Of a stretch of DNA of 64,000 nt, positions 1-9,283 are shown in pieces. Numbering within the stretch: the stretch's first letter is position 1; the number at the start of each line of letters is the position of its first letter. A program made the translations under genes and the position numbers. Under the pieces are notes generated by a model. It was given only the letters and a program-made list of their open reading frames with translations. It was not told the DNA's origin and searched no databases. This DNA comes from Nevskiaceae bacterium (GTDB taxonomy: Bacteria; Pseudomonadota; Gammaproteobacteria; Nevskiales; Nevskiaceae): contig SSEB01000003.1 of the NCBI GenBank assembly GCA_008012115.1, positions 62,001-126,000 of the forward strand. Reading direction: 5' to 3'.

Positions 1-1845
1 CTCAAGGACCTGACGCTGTCGGAGATCGCCGTCATCGCCAGCCTGCCCAAGGCGCCCTCCGCCAACAACCCGGTGAAGAACCCGGAGCGTGCCACCGAAC
101 GGCGCAATTACGTGCTGCGCCGGATGCGCGAGCTCGATTTCATCGATCAGCCGGCCTACGACGCCGCCGTCGCCGAACCGATCACCGTCAGGCCGGCGCA
201 CATGGCGGTCGACGTCGATGCGCACTACGTCGCCGAGATGGTGCGCGCGCAGCTCTACGACAAATACGGCGAAGACCTCTACAGCCGCGGCCTGACCGTG
301 ACCACCACGATCAAGTCGTCCCGTCAGGAAGCGGCCAATCAGGCGCTGCGCCGCGCCTTGCAGGACTACGACGAGCGCCACGGCTGGCGCGGCGCGGAAG
401 CCAAGCTGCCGGCCGGTCTCCTGGCGCAGCTGGAAGGCGGCAATCCGCAGGTGATCGCTGCACTGGACGCACGCCCCCTGATCGCAGGCCTGGTGCCGGC
501 GGTGGTCACGGACTTCTCGCCCGAGGCGATCCGGCTGCTGACCCGCACCGGCGGCGTCACCCTGGCCCGCGAGGACTTCAAGTGGGCCAACCTGTCCGAG
601 AAGCGTCCGCTGACGCCAGGCGATATCGTCCGCATCAAGCGCAGCGGCGACCGCTGGAAGCTGTCGCAGGTGCCGCAGGTGCAGAGCGCCTTCGTGGCGC
701 TCGATCCCAAGGATGGCGCGATCCAGGCACTGATCGGCGGCTACGACTTTTTCGAAGGCAAGTTCAACCGCGCGATCCAGGCGCGGCGCCAGGTCGGCAG
801 CGGCTTCAAGCCCTTCCTGTATTCCTCGGCGCTGGCCGACGGCTACACGCCGGCCTCCGTGTTCCTGGATGCGCCGGTGGTGTTCGACGACCCCAAGCTC
901 GAATCCACCTGGCGGCCGGAAAACTACGGCGGCGACTTTCACGGCCCGATGCGCATGCGCGAAGCGCTGGTGCAGTCGCGCAACCTGGTGTCGATCCGCA
1001 TCCTCATGGCCATCGGCATCGGCTACGCCCGCGACTTCATCCCGCGCTTCGGCCTGCCGGCCGACCGCATTCCGCGTGACCTGACGATGGCCCTGGGCAG
1101 CGCCGTCTACACGCCGCTGGAACTGGCCCGGGCCTATTGCACCATCGCCAACGGCGGCTTCCTGGTCGACCCCTACTTCATCCGCGAGATTCGCGACGCC
1201 AACGGGCAGACCCTGTTCAAGGCCGCGCCCAAGCTGGCCTGCCCGGACTGTGCCGCTCCCGCGCCGACAGCGGCCGGCGACGGCAAGGCAGCGCCGGCCA
1301 GCACCGTCGCGGTGGCGGCCGACGCACCTGACGCCGCTTCATCGATCCCCACCGACCAGCAGGCTCCGCGCGTGGTCGATCCGCAGATCATCTGGCTGAT
1401 CACCGACATGATGCGCGACGTCACCGTGCGCGGCACCGCCGCCGCCGTGCACGCCGCGCTCGGCCGCGACGACCTCGCCGGCAAGACCGGCACCACCAAC
1501 GACGAGACCGACGCCTGGTTCAACGGCTTCCAGAAAGACCTGGTGGCGGTCACCTGGGTCGGCTTCGACCAGCCCACGCCGCTGGGCCGCGGCGAAGTCG
1601 GCGGCCGCGCCGCGCTGCCGATCTGGATCGACTTCATGCGCAGTGCCCTGCGCGGCGTGCCGCAGGCCACGCTGCCGCGCCCGCCGGGCCTGGTGACGGT
1701 TCGCATCAATCCTGCCAACGGCAGGCTGGCCGCGGACAGCGATGCCAACGCCATCAACGAGACCGTGCAAGCCGACCACGTGCCGGAAGCCGACGCCGCC
1801 ACCGAAAATGGCAAACCGAAAACCGGCGTGGATGACATTTTCTAG
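1..1845 (+). CDS. mrcA: Penicillin-binding protein 1A, 5' end outside window
   Basis: Bifunctional class A penicillin-binding protein that polymerises and cross-links peptidoglycan in the periplasm. The frame is open from base 1, so only the last 615 codons are present. The first residues (LPKAPSANNPV) are the end of the glycosyltransferase domain. The transpeptidase domain follows with the SxxK nucleophile motif SGFK (serine about in-window residue 267), SxN motif SRN (about 326) and KTGTTN (about 494-500). An Ala/Pro-rich insert sits near residues 415-455 between SRN and KTG. The TM segment and most of the glycosyltransferase domain lie upstream. The gene stops 12 bp before repeat element A. 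Family assignment is secure. Confidence 0.95.
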   Translation, partial: LKDLTLSEIAVIASLPKAPSANNPVKNPERATERRNYVLRRMRELDFIDQPAYDAAVAEPITVRPAHMAVDVDAHYVAEMVRAQLYDKYGEDLYSRGLTVTTTIKSSRQEAANQALRRALQDYDERHGWRGAEAKLPAGLLAQLEGGNPQVIAALDARPLIAGLVPAVVTDFSPEAIRLLTRTGGVTLAREDFKWANLSEKRPLTPGDIVRIKRSGDRWKLSQVPQVQSAFVALDPKDGAIQALIGGYDFFEGKFNRAIQARRQVGSGFKPFLYSSALADGYTPASVFLDAPVVFDDPKLESTWRPENYGGDFHGPMRMREALVQSRNLVSIRILMAIGIGYARDFIPRFGLPADRIPRDLTMALGSAVYTPLELARAYCTIANGGFLVDPYFIREIRDANGQTLFKAAPKLACPDCAAPAPTAAGDGKAAPASTVAVAADAPDAASSIPTDQQAPRVVDPQIIWLITDMMRDVTVRGTAAAVHAALGRDDLAGKTGTTNDETDAWFNGFQKDLVAVTWVGFDQPTPLGRGEVGGRAALPIWIDFMRSALRGVPQATLPRPPGLVTVRINPANGRLAADSDANAINETVQADHVPEADAATENGKPKTGVDDIF

Positions 1846-1856
1846 CGCGGGACCGG

Positions 1857-1968
1857 CCACCCGCTCTCGCAGTTTTCCGTAGGAAGTTTGTTATTATTTA
1901 TATATTGATTTTATATTTGATATATATTTAATAACATTCTGGATGCACCGACCCAGGAGAGCGGGTGA
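1857..1968. repeat. 112-bp symmetric AT-core element, copy A
   Basis: Left arm CCACCCGCT at 1857-1865, 46-bp A+T core at 1890-1935 beginning GTTATTA and ending TAATAAC, right arm AGCGGGTGA from 1960. Both spacers are exactly 24 bp. The left spacer holds TTTTCCGTAGGAA. The right arm contains the GTG at 1965 that can start the next gene. The function is unknown; see the findings. Confidence 0.9.
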
Positions 1969-2591
1969 TGCCGGATCGCGCATTTCGCAGGGCCGTGAGC
2001 AGGCAGCAGCGCCACCACGCGCAGGATGCGCTCGCGCAGGAAACGGCGCGGCTGATCTGCGAGGAGCGCATCACCGACTACCGCAGCGCCAAGCACAAGG
2101 CGCTGCAACGCCTGGGCCTGGGTCCGCACACGCCGCTGCCGGACAACCTGCGTGTGCGCGATGCGGTCATCGAATACCAGCGGCTGTTTGGCGGCGCACG
2201 CTATGTCGCGCATCTCGATGCCCTGCGCCGCGCGGCCGTGCAGGCGATGACGCTGCTCGCGTCGTTCCAGCCGCAGCTGGTCGGCGGCGCCGTCAGCGGC
2301 GCCGTCACCCTCGCGCATCGCGCGCAATTGCACGCCTTTGCCGAGCGGCCGGAATCCCTGGAGTTGTTCCTGCAGAACCGCGGCATCGCCGTGCGCCAGC
2401 AGGAGCGCAGCTACCGCTATCCCGACGGCCGCGAGCAGTCGATCCCGCTGGTGTGTCTGGAGGCCGGCGGCGTCGGCCTCGACATCGCCGTGTTCGATCA
2501 CGATGGCCTGCGCCGCATACCGCTCGACCCGGTCGAAGGCACACCCTATCGGCGATTCGATCTCGCCGCCGTGCAGGCCCTGATGCGTTGA
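1965..2591 (+). CDS. Conserved protein of unknown function
   Basis: 208 residues, no signal peptide or membrane segment. The N-terminal third is charged and helical, with a DYRSAKHKALQRLG stretch; the rest is mixed. Uncharacterised proteins of this look occur in gammaproteobacteria, but I cannot name a reaction. Translation may start at GTG 1965, inside the right arm of repeat A, or at the adjacent ATG 1968; a CAGGAGA Shine-Dalgarno-like stretch at 1954-1960 serves either. It is convergent with the PepSY gene, 12 bp apart. The AT core of repeat A is the only evident promoter region. Confidence 0.75.
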   Translation: MMPDRAFRRAVSRQQRHHAQDALAQETARLICEERITDYRSAKHKALQRLGLGPHTPLPDNLRVRDAVIEYQRLFGGARYVAHLDALRRAAVQAMTLLASFQPQLVGGAVSGAVTLAHRAQLHAFAERPESLELFLQNRGIAVRQQERSYRYPDGREQSIPLVCLEAGGVGLDIAVFDHDGLRRIPLDPVEGTPYRRFDLAAVQALMR

Positions 2592-2603
2592 ACGCGGCGG
2601 CCG

Positions 2604-3290
2604 TCAGATCGACGGGCCGACCGTCAGGATCGTCGCCCCCAGCGAGGCACCGAAAATCAGTGCCCCCACCACGCGCCGACGCTGCAGCCCGGTCCACAGC
2701 AGCACGCCGGTCAGCGACAGCAGGACGATGCTGCCGGCCAGGGTGTCCGCCAGCAGCACCCAGGCGACGCCCAGTCCGTTGCCCTTGTGCAGGTTGATCA
2801 GCAGCGCGAAGAAATTGCCGTCGCTGCGCTTGACCGAAACCATGCCGCTGCCTAGCCAGTACTCGGCCTGCACGCTGTAGCGCAGCGCATTGAAGCTCAC
2901 CTGCCAGCGCGCTGGCTGCTGCAGTGTCTTGTCGCCCCAGGCCACCGGTCGTGCCGGCTCCTCGCGCACGCGGTTCGCCGGACGCTCGATGCCCAGCTGC
3001 TGCTGCAGCCACACCGCCAAGGCATCGGCATCTGACGGCGCTGGCGCCGGCAGCGGCAGTTGCACGCTGCTCTCCTGCATGCGGACGGCAGGGATCTTCA
3101 TCACCGCGCGATGGTTGAGCAGGATGCCGCTGGTGCCGAACAACAGACCCAGCAGCGCACCCCACAGGCCGATCCAGCCGTGGAACTTGCGCAGGGCCTG
3201 CAGAAAGCGGGGGCGGTTGAAGCCGGCCCAGCGTCTGGGTTTGGCAGCGTGGACCGCGACGGCTGCGGAAGAGGGTGTCGGTGTGTTCAT
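2604..3290 (-). CDS. PepSY-associated membrane protein of the iron locus
   Basis: About 228 residues in the short PepSY_TM style: a conserved WAGFNRPRFLQALRKFHGWIG entry into TM1 (about 35-60), a periplasmic domain, then TM segments near 165-190 and 200-222. Such proteins often sit beside TonB siderophore receptors and are suspected of helping iron release or reduction in the inner membrane; the exact role is not established. It lies 91 bp downstream of the receptor gene and is probably co-transcribed under the Fur box at 5938. ATG 3290 is taken as start; ATG 3299 and a GTG at 3332 are alternatives, none with a strong ribosome binding site. Confidence 0.75.
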   Translation of the reverse strand: MNTPTPSSAAVAVHAAKPRRWAGFNRPRFLQALRKFHGWIGLWGALLGLLFGTSGILLNHRAVMKIPAVRMQESSVQLPLPAPAPSDADALAVWLQQQLGIERPANRVREEPARPVAWGDKTLQQPARWQVSFNALRYSVQAEYWLGSGMVSVKRSDGNFFALLINLHKGNGLGVAWVLLADTLAGSIVLLSLTGVLLWTGLQRRRVVGALIFGASLGATILTVGPSI

Positions 3291-3381
3291 CGAGCGCATA
3301 TCCAGGGAAAGCGATGCCGGGCTCGATTGCACCCGGCACCGCTCACCGCCGTTTCAATCAAACCCGGCAACTGGGCGACCC

Positions 3382-5580
3382 TCAGTAGTTCATGGTCACC
3401 GTCAGGCGCGCCGCCCGCGGCGACCCCGGGGTGATGTTGTTGTTGCTGTTGGCATTCACGTAGTACTTCCGATCCACCAGGTTCTCCAGATTCAGCTGCG
3501 CACTGAGTTTCGGATTGAGCGTGAAGAACACCGCGCCGTCGAGACGGGTAAAGCTCGGCAGGGTCACCGTGTTGTCGATGCCGGCGTAGATCGAGCTCTG
3601 ATGGATCACGCCCAGGCCCGCGCCCCACATCGGCACAACCTGGTACTTGCTCCACAGCGAGGCGGTGTGCTTGGGCACCAGAGCAACGCGCGCGCCTGCA
3701 TTGGCGGTGGTGGTCTGGCTGGTGATGTAGGCACTTTGATAGGCGTAGCCACCCATCACCTGCCAGCTTTCCGTGATGCTGCCGGCGAGACCCAGTTCGA
3801 CGCCCTTGCTGCGCTGGCTGCCGGTGAGCACCAACTGCCCCGGATTGTTCGGATCGTTGGCCTTGGTGTTGGTGCGGTCGAGCTGGAACACCGCCGCGGT
3901 CAGGGCCAGATTCGGGCGGATATCCCACTTGCTGCCGATTTCATAGTTGACGAACTTTTCCGGCTTGACGGTCTGTGTGGTGGCGTCGATCGAGCCAAAC
4001 TGATCGCCGGAACTGGGCAGGTAGGAGACGCTGTAACTGGCGTAGAGCGACAAGGGATCGAGCGGCTTGTAGACCAGACCCAGGCGCGGCGAAACCAGGT
4101 TGTCGGTTCGGCTGAGCTCGGTGCCGTTTCGGTTGTTGCGGTATTTCAGATTGAAATTGTCGAAGCGCAGGCCGGCGATCGCCTGGAACTGCGGCGAGAA
4201 CACGATCTGATCCTGCACATAAACCGCCGCCAGATTGACGACGCTGCGGCCATCCGCATCGCTGGCGCTCTGGCGGAACGTGACCGGCGTATAAGTCACC
4301 GGATCATTGAACGGCACCTGGATCGTCGTGGTGGCATTGTTGAAATACCCGGTCTGGCGGAAGTTATCCGTCGTCTGACGGCCAAACTCGGCGCCGCCAA
4401 GCAGTTTGTGGCTGACCGCGCCGGTCTGCAGCATGTAGATCAGATCGGACTGGTTCAGCAGGTTGCTGCGCTTGGTGGCGTTGCCGTAGGCCGAAATGCT
4501 GACCATGTCTCCGGTCGTGTTGACCGCGCCCGGGAAGACGTTCTGGTAAACCTTGTCGTAGTCGGCATACCGCGTGTGGTTGCGAATCGTCAGCCCGGAT
4601 GCGGTGACATGTTCGACGCTGGCATCAACGGCATGCGCCTTGACGTCGGCATAGCTCTGGTCGGGATTGCCGAAGAAAGTCGACACATCCGCATGGGACG
4701 GCCGGCCCTGGAATGATGGAATGCCGCGGTCGGCGACGCGGTGATCCTTGAAGTACTCGTAGCCCAGCTTGACCTTGGTGCGCTCGTCGATGGCGAAGGC
4801 CGCCGTCGGATTGAGGCCGAAACGCTCCAGGTGCACGTAGTCGCGATAGCTACCGGAGTTCTCGTACATGCCGTTGAAGCGCAGTGCCGCGGCGCTGCTG
4901 AGGCCCTGGCCGATATCCACCGCCGCGCGCTTGTTGCCGTAGGAACCGCCCTGCAGGGTCAACTCGCGTGTCGGCGCCCACTCGGCCTCCTTGCTGACGC
5001 GGTTGATCAGGCCGCCACTGCCGCCGCGGCCGAAAATCATTGCGTTCGGGCCCTTCAGCGCCTCGACGCGCTCGATGTTGTAGAGGTCGCGAAAATACTG
5101 CACGTCATCGCGCATGCCGTCGATGAAGAAATCGGCGGTGGAGTTATTGCCGCGGATGACCACCTGATCGCGGTTGCCTTCGCCCTGGGAGATGTTGATC
5201 CCCGGCACGTAGCGGACGACGTCGGCAATACCCTGCATGCCCTGATCTTTGATCTGCTCGCGCGTCACCACCGTGATCGACTGCGGTACATCGCGCAGCG
5301 GCGTGTCGGTTTTCGTGCTCGAGCTGATGTTTTCGACAACGTAGCGGTCCGGGCGCTTGGCCGTCACCGTGACGCCGGGCAGAGTGGTCGCATCTGTTGC
5401 AGCGGCAACTTCGGTACCAGCCGCCGCAACGGCGACTGCCTTCTCCGCGGTCTGGTCGGCGTCCGCCGCCGCGGCCGGCTGCGACGTCATCGCCACGGCC
5501 AGCGTCAATGCGCTGAGCGTCAAATTCGTGGCCTCGAATCGAACGGCGCCCGCCGTCCGCAACCCCTTCGCGTGCTGCAT
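3382..5580 (-). CDS. TonB-dependent siderophore receptor (catecholate type, Fiu-like)
   Basis: Outer-membrane receptor of 732 residues for ferric siderophores. A signal peptide ending near AAAADAD is followed by a plug domain containing LRDVPQSITVVTREQI and a GNNSTADFFIDGMRDD stretch, then a 22-strand barrel that ends in the terminal aromatic strand LTVTMNY. Plug sequence resembles the Fiu/FcuA group, which takes catecholates or ferrichrome-like ligands; the ligand cannot be decided here. ATG 5580 was chosen because GGAG lies 6 nt upstream; an upstream TTG at 5592 is less likely. It is downstream of hemP and a Fur box, so iron repression is expected. Confidence 0.92.
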   Translation of the reverse strand: MQHAKGLRTAGAVRFEATNLTLSALTLAVAMTSQPAAAADADQTAEKAVAVAAAGTEVAAATDATTLPGVTVTAKRPDRYVVENISSSTKTDTPLRDVPQSITVVTREQIKDQGMQGIADVVRYVPGINISQGEGNRDQVVIRGNNSTADFFIDGMRDDVQYFRDLYNIERVEALKGPNAMIFGRGGSGGLINRVSKEAEWAPTRELTLQGGSYGNKRAAVDIGQGLSSAAALRFNGMYENSGSYRDYVHLERFGLNPTAAFAIDERTKVKLGYEYFKDHRVADRGIPSFQGRPSHADVSTFFGNPDQSYADVKAHAVDASVEHVTASGLTIRNHTRYADYDKVYQNVFPGAVNTTGDMVSISAYGNATKRSNLLNQSDLIYMLQTGAVSHKLLGGAEFGRQTTDNFRQTGYFNNATTTIQVPFNDPVTYTPVTFRQSASDADGRSVVNLAAVYVQDQIVFSPQFQAIAGLRFDNFNLKYRNNRNGTELSRTDNLVSPRLGLVYKPLDPLSLYASYSVSYLPSSGDQFGSIDATTQTVKPEKFVNYEIGSKWDIRPNLALTAAVFQLDRTNTKANDPNNPGQLVLTGSQRSKGVELGLAGSITESWQVMGGYAYQSAYITSQTTTANAGARVALVPKHTASLWSKYQVVPMWGAGLGVIHQSSIYAGIDNTVTLPSFTRLDGAVFFTLNPKLSAQLNLENLVDRKYYVNANSNNNITPGSPRAARLTVTMNY

Positions 5581-5706
5581 ATGAAACTCCAAGTCGGTAG
5601 CCCCTAAGCAAGAGCATTCAGGTAACGCTGGCTATCCAACCGCGGGAGGAATCGCTTGCGAAAAGCGGCCGCTGTCATACGGCCAAAATTCAATTCGTCG
5701 GAACCG

Positions 5707-5919
5707 CTACTTTGTGAGCAACAACCTCCCCTGCCGTGTCGCGCGCAACCAATAGACACTGTCGCCGTGACGGATCGCGACCCGGTCGCTGCCGCCCAGA
5801 AAGTCACGGCTGCTGATTTCGCTGTACATGACCTCGGTGCGCACAACTGCGTCAGCAGCTGCGCAACGTTCGACCGGCGAGGACAAAGGTGGGGCAAGCT
5901 TTTTTTGCGCAGTCATCAT
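5707..5919 (-). CDS. hemP: HemP/HmuP family hemin uptake protein
   Basis: Small protein of 70 residues. The C-terminal 40 match the HemP family: EISSRDFLGG, then a short beta hairpin with YWLRATRQGRLLLTK at the end. In other proteobacteria HmuP/HemP is a small regulator needed for haem-receptor expression, usually acting with Fur. Here it sits directly behind a Fur box and before a siderophore receptor rather than a recognisable haem receptor, with a 126-bp gap between the two genes. Start at the first of two adjacent ATGs (5919), with GAGAG about 6-10 nt upstream. Confidence 0.85.
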   Translation of the reverse strand: MMTAQKKLAPPLSSPVERCAAADAVVRTEVMYSEISSRDFLGGSDRVAIRHGDSVYWLRATRQGRLLLTK

Positions 5920-5937
5920 GGACGGCTCTCAAATATA

Positions 5938-5980
5938 CGAATGAGAATCAATATTATTTCAGTCAAGAATAATTCTCAAC
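5938..5980 (-). promoter_or_regulatory. Fur box(es) upstream of hemP
   Basis: The stretch contains AATGAGAATCAATATTATT and, overlapping it on the other side, AAGAATAATTCTCAA, both close to the Fur consensus GATAATGATAATCATTATC. Two overlapping boxes about 20 bp upstream of the hemP start fit iron repression of hemP - receptor - PepSY. The region is markedly AT-rich compared with its surroundings. Confidence 0.8.
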
Positions 5981-6030
5981 AAATTTTTACAATTAATTTA
6001 CTTCTCGGGAGAACACCTGGCGCGCGCGCA

Positions 6031-6060
6031 AAAAAAGCCCTCCGGTCAGGGAGGGCTTTT
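6031..6060 (-). terminator. Rho-independent terminator of gltA
   Basis: Inverted repeat AAAAGCCCTC / GAGGGCTTTT with a short loop. Read on the minus strand, it is followed by a run of six U. It lies 18 bp past the gltA stop. Confidence 0.9.
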
Positions 6061-6077
6061 GGTAAGCCGGAGTGCGA

Positions 6078-7376
6078 TCAGCGCTGGGCCAAGGGCACCA
6101 CGCTGCGCTCGGCAGCGCCGGTGTAGACCTGGCGCGGACGGGCGATGCGCATGGTGGGATCGGCCACCATTTCGATCCAGTGCGCCACCCAGCCAACCGT
6201 GCGGGCGACCGCGAACATCGGCGTGAACATGTTCACCGGGATGCCGATGGCCTTGTAGATGATGCCCGAGTAGAAGTCGACGTTGGGATACAGCGAACGG
6301 CTCTTGAAGTAGTCATCCGACAGCGCGATCCGCTCGAGTTCCATCGCCAGTTCCAGCTGAGGATCGTTCTCCTTGCCCAGGTGCTTGAGCACCTTGTGGC
6401 ACTGCTCGCGGATGATCGTCGCGCGCGGGTCGAAGTTCTTGTACACGCGGTGGCCGAAGCCCATCAGGCGCACGCCGGAGTTCTTGTCCTTGACCTTAGC
6501 GATGAAGGCCGGGACGTTGTCCTTGGTGCCGATCGATTCCAGCATGCGCAGCACCGCCTCGTTGGCGCCGCCGTGGGCGGGCCCCCACAGTGCGGCGATA
6601 CCGGCAGCGATGGCCGCGTACGGATTGCAGCCGGTGGAACCAGCCATGCGCACCGTGGAGGTCGAAGCGTTCTGCTCGTGGTCGGCATGCAGGATGAACA
6701 GCACGTCCAGCGCCTTCGCCGCCACCGGGTCGATGTGGTACGGCTCGGCCGGCACCGCGAACATCATGTGCAGCAGGTTGCTGCAGTAGTCCATGTGGTT
6801 CTGCGGATACATGAACGGCTGACCGTAGAACTTCTTGTAGGCCGCCGCGGCAATGGTCGGAATCTTCGCGATCATGCGATGCGCGAAGATCTCGCGGTGG
6901 CGCGGGTCCTTGTTGTTGGTGGTGTCGTGGTAGAACGCCGACAGCGAGCCGACCACACCGGTCAGCATGGCCATCGGGTGGGCGTCGTAGTTGAAGCCGT
7001 CGAAGAAGCGCTTCAGGCCCTCATTGATCATCGTGTGCTTGCGGATGTTCTGATCGAACTGCTCGAGCTGCGCCTTGTTGGGCAGCTCGCCGTTCAGGAT
7101 CAGGTACGCCACTTCGATGAACGAGCACTGCTCGGCCAACTGGCTGACCGGATAGCCGCGATACAGCAGCACGCCCTTGTCGCCGTCGATGTAGGTGATC
7201 GCGCTCTTGGTCGAGCAGGTCGAAGTGAAGCCCGGATCGTAGGTAAAAACATCCTGCTTGTCGTAGACCTTGCCGACATCGAGGCCGACCGGCCCCAGCG
7301 TGCCAGCAATGGCCGGCAGGTCGATCTTCTCGCCGGTCGTATTGTTGACCAAGCTGAAATTGGCGTTGCTGCTCAT
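6078..7376 (-). CDS. gltA: Citrate synthase
   Basis: Hexameric-type (type II) citrate synthase of 432 residues that condenses acetyl-CoA and oxaloacetate at the entry of the TCA cycle. Visible family signatures: [17 protein letters not shown], the [14 protein letters not shown] active-site histidine region, [14 protein letters not shown], and the C-terminal GWVAHWIEM...RPRQVYTG. Start is ATG 7376 ([10 protein letters not shown]) with GGGAGAG upstream; a longer open frame to 7607 has no family support. It lies 13 bp downstream of the malic enzyme gene, so the two probably form one unit. Confidence 0.97.
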   Translation of the reverse strand: MSSNANFSLVNNTTGEKIDLPAIAGTLGPVGLDVGKVYDKQDVFTYDPGFTSTCSTKSAITYIDGDKGVLLYRGYPVSQLAEQCSFIEVAYLILNGELPNKAQLEQFDQNIRKHTMINEGLKRFFDGFNYDAHPMAMLTGVVGSLSAFYHDTTNNKDPRHREIFAHRMIAKIPTIAAAAYKKFYGQPFMYPQNHMDYCSNLLHMMFAVPAEPYHIDPVAAKALDVLFILHADHEQNASTSTVRMAGSTGCNPYAAIAAGIAALWGPAHGGANEAVLRMLESIGTKDNVPAFIAKVKDKNSGVRLMGFGHRVYKNFDPRATIIREQCHKVLKHLGKENDPQLELAMELERIALSDDYFKSRSLYPNVDFYSGIIYKAIGIPVNMFTPMFAVARTVGWVAHWIEMVADPTMRIARPRQVYTGAAERSVVPLAQR

Positions 7377-7389
7377 TTTTCTCTCCCTT

Positions 7390-8649
7390 TCAAACTGGAT
7401 AGTGCGCCGGATAGGGCAACCGGGCGACACCGCTGGCAACCGCAGCGCGAGCGACCGCCGGTGCGACAACATCGCGCAGTCGGGGGTCGAGCGGCTTGGG
7501 AATGATGTATCCGGGGCCGAAGGATAACGAGTTTTGGCGGTATGCCGCCAGCACATCGTCGGGAACCGGCAGTCGCGCAAGGCCGGCAATGGCCCGCACC
7601 GCCGCAACTTTCATGGCGCTGTTGATCAGTCGCGCACGCACGTCCAGCGCCCCGCGGAAGATGAAGGGGAAGCACAGGACATTGTTGACCTGGTTGGGGT
7701 AGTCGCTGCGGCCGGTCGCCATGACCAGATCCTTACGCACGGACCATGCCGCCTCCGGCAGGATTTCGGGCACCGGGTTGGAGAGCGCGAAGACGATGGG
7801 GTTCTCGGCCATCAGCATCAGCCATTCCGGCTTCATCAGGCCGGGACCGGACACGCCGATGAACACGTCGGCGCCGGCCAGCGCGCCGGCCAGGGTCCGT
7901 CGCTCGGCAGCCGCGGCGGAGGCGAATTCCAGCTTCTCCTTGTTCAGGCTGGAAAAATCCTCGCGGTCGCGGTGGATCACGCCCTTGCGGTCCACCAGCA
8001 GCATGTTCTCGCGCCGGGCGCCCAGGTCCACCGCCAGCCGCATCGAGGCGATGCCGGCGGCACCGGCGCCCAGGCAGACGATGCGCACGTCCTCGATCTT
8101 CTTGCCGACCAGTTCCAGCGCATTGAGCAAACCGGCGCAGAGCACGATGGCGGTGCCGTGCTGATCGTCATGGAACACCGGGATGTCGCAACGCTTGATC
8201 AACTCGTCCTCGATCTCGAAACAGGAAGGTGCCGCGATGTCCTCGAGATTGATGCCGCCGAAGGTCGGCGCGATGCGCGCGACCGTATCGATTACGTCCT
8301 TGGGGTGCTTGGCATCGACTTCGATATCGAAGACATCGATGCCAGCGAACTTCTTGAACAATACCGCCTTGCCCTCCATCACGGGCTTGCCGGCCAGCGC
8401 CCCGCAGTCGCCCAGGCCCAGTACCGCGGTGCCGTTGGAGATGACCGCGACCAGATTGCCCTTGGCGGTGTAGCGGTAGGCGTCCTCCGGGTTGGCCTGG
8501 ATGGCCAGGACCGGCTCGGCAACGCCGGGCGTGTAAGCCAGCGACAGCTGCTCGGGCGTCTCGAAGGGCTTGGTAATGCTGATGCCGAGCTTTCCGGGGG
8601 TGGGAAACTCGTGGTAGTCCAGCGCGGACTTCTTCAGTTGTTCGTTCAT
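7390..8649 (-). CDS. Malic enzyme, short form without phosphotransacetylase domain
   Basis: Oxidative decarboxylation of malate to pyruvate, probably with NADP. The 419-residue protein carries the malic N-terminal domain ([20 protein letters not shown]) and the NAD-binding domain ([11 protein letters not shown]). It is about half the length of MaeB, because the C-terminal phosphotransacetylase-like regulatory domain is absent, as in the short forms of many bacteria. ATG 8649 is preceded by an AGAG purine stretch. The tail ends 13 bp before gltA, linking supply of pyruvate/NADPH with citrate formation. Cofactor preference is inferred from the family only. Confidence 0.92.
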   Translation of the reverse strand: MNEQLKKSALDYHEFPTPGKLGISITKPFETPEQLSLAYTPGVAEPVLAIQANPEDAYRYTAKGNLVAVISNGTAVLGLGDCGALAGKPVMEGKAVLFKKFAGIDVFDIEVDAKHPKDVIDTVARIAPTFGGINLEDIAAPSCFEIEDELIKRCDIPVFHDDQHGTAIVLCAGLLNALELVGKKIEDVRIVCLGAGAAGIASMRLAVDLGARRENMLLVDRKGVIHRDREDFSSLNKEKLEFASAAAAERRTLAGALAGADVFIGVSGPGLMKPEWLMLMAENPIVFALSNPVPEILPEAAWSVRKDLVMATGRSDYPNQVNNVLCFPFIFRGALDVRARLINSAMKVAAVRAIAGLARLPVPDDVLAAYRQNSLSFGPGYIIPKPLDPRLRDVVAPAVARAAVASGVARLPYPAHYPV

Positions 8650-8734
8650 GGCTCTCTGCGCAGTGCCTTCTGCCTGGATGCGCGGGAAAGAATCAAATGA
8701 CGCGGCCGGGTATCGAACTCCGCCGCCGAAAACG

Positions 8735-8760
8735 GCAAGGCCGCCCAGAGGCGGCCTTGC
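8735..8760 (-). terminator. Terminator of rpmE
   Basis: GCAAGGCCGC / GCGGCCTTGC stem of 10 bp or more, with a short U stretch (GTTTTC) on the minus strand. It lies just past the rpmE stop. Confidence 0.75.
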
Positions 8761-8786
8761 TGTGGCTCATCACGCCGCCCGACAAC

Positions 8787-9005
8787 TCAGGCCGCGGCGC
8801 CAGCGCTCTTGGTGTAGCGCTTGTTGAACTTGTCGACGCGACCGCCGGCATCCACGATCTTCTGCTTGCCGGTGTAGAACGGATGGCACTTGGCGCAGAC
8901 GTCGAGGTGCAGGTCCTTGCCAGCGGTGGAGCGGGTCTTGAACGCATTGCCGCAGCTGCACTTGACGGCGACTTCCGCGTAGCTCGGGTGGATATCGGGT
9001 TTCAT
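8787..9005 (-). CDS. rpmE: 50S ribosomal protein L31, zinc-binding type
   Basis: 72 residues, typical for L31 of the large ribosomal subunit. Cys16, Cys18, Cys37 and Cys40 ([18 protein letters not shown]) form the zinc ribbon, so this is the C+ paralogue rather than the zinc-free YkgM type. The start at ATG 9005 gives the canonical MKPDIHP opening. It is transcribed alone and followed by its own terminator. Confidence 0.97.
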   Translation of the reverse strand: MKPDIHPSYAEVAVKCSCGNAFKTRSTAGKDLHLDVCAKCHPFYTGKQKIVDAGGRVDKFNKRYTKSAGAAA

Positions 9006-9089
9006 TACACAAGTCCGGCAAAACCAATAAGGGGCGCGCAGTCTAATGAAAACCCCCTTCTGCGGCAAGTCCCCGGCCTCGGCGCCCGT

Positions 9090-9275
9090 TCAATCGGCCT
9101 CGGGCTCCACCGCCACCTCGAAATTGCCCTCGTCATCGACGTAAAGGCGAACCGTCATGGGCCTGCAGCAGACCGGGCAGTCCTCGGCGTAGACCGCCGA
9201 GCCCGCCGACAGATCGACTTCGAGCACGATGTCCTCCCAACAGGCAGGGCAGATGACGGTGGCCTCTTCCAGCAT
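9090..9275 (-). CDS. CPXCG motif cysteine-rich protein
   Basis: Zinc-ribbon-like protein of 61 residues. Cys9/Cys12 (CPAC) and Cys33/Cys36/Cys37 (CPVCC) are followed by an acidic beta-rich tail ending EVAVEPEAD. This matches the small CPXCG family, whose function is unknown. ATG 9275 opens MLEEATVICPAC; the frame upstream is only open sequence. It is 8 bp downstream of hemW and likely the last gene of the rph-rdgB-hemW operon. Confidence 0.8.
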   Translation of the reverse strand: MLEEATVICPACWEDIVLEVDLSAGSAVYAEDCPVCCRPMTVRLYVDDEGNFEVAVEPEAD

Positions 9276-9283
9276 GCGCGTTC

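Noticed and set aside
1857..1968. Integron attC site or CRISPR repeat as explanation for the 112-bp elements
   Set aside because: Core ends are GTTATTA/TAATAAC, not the GTTRRRY/RYYYAAC pair with a GC-rich imperfect hairpin of attC, no gene cassettes or integrase are seen, and copies are kilobases apart and not in an array.
6078..7607. 509-residue citrate synthase from an upstream start
   Set aside because: The extra 77 residues overlap the malic enzyme gene's end and have no family support; ATG 7376 has a good ribosome binding site.
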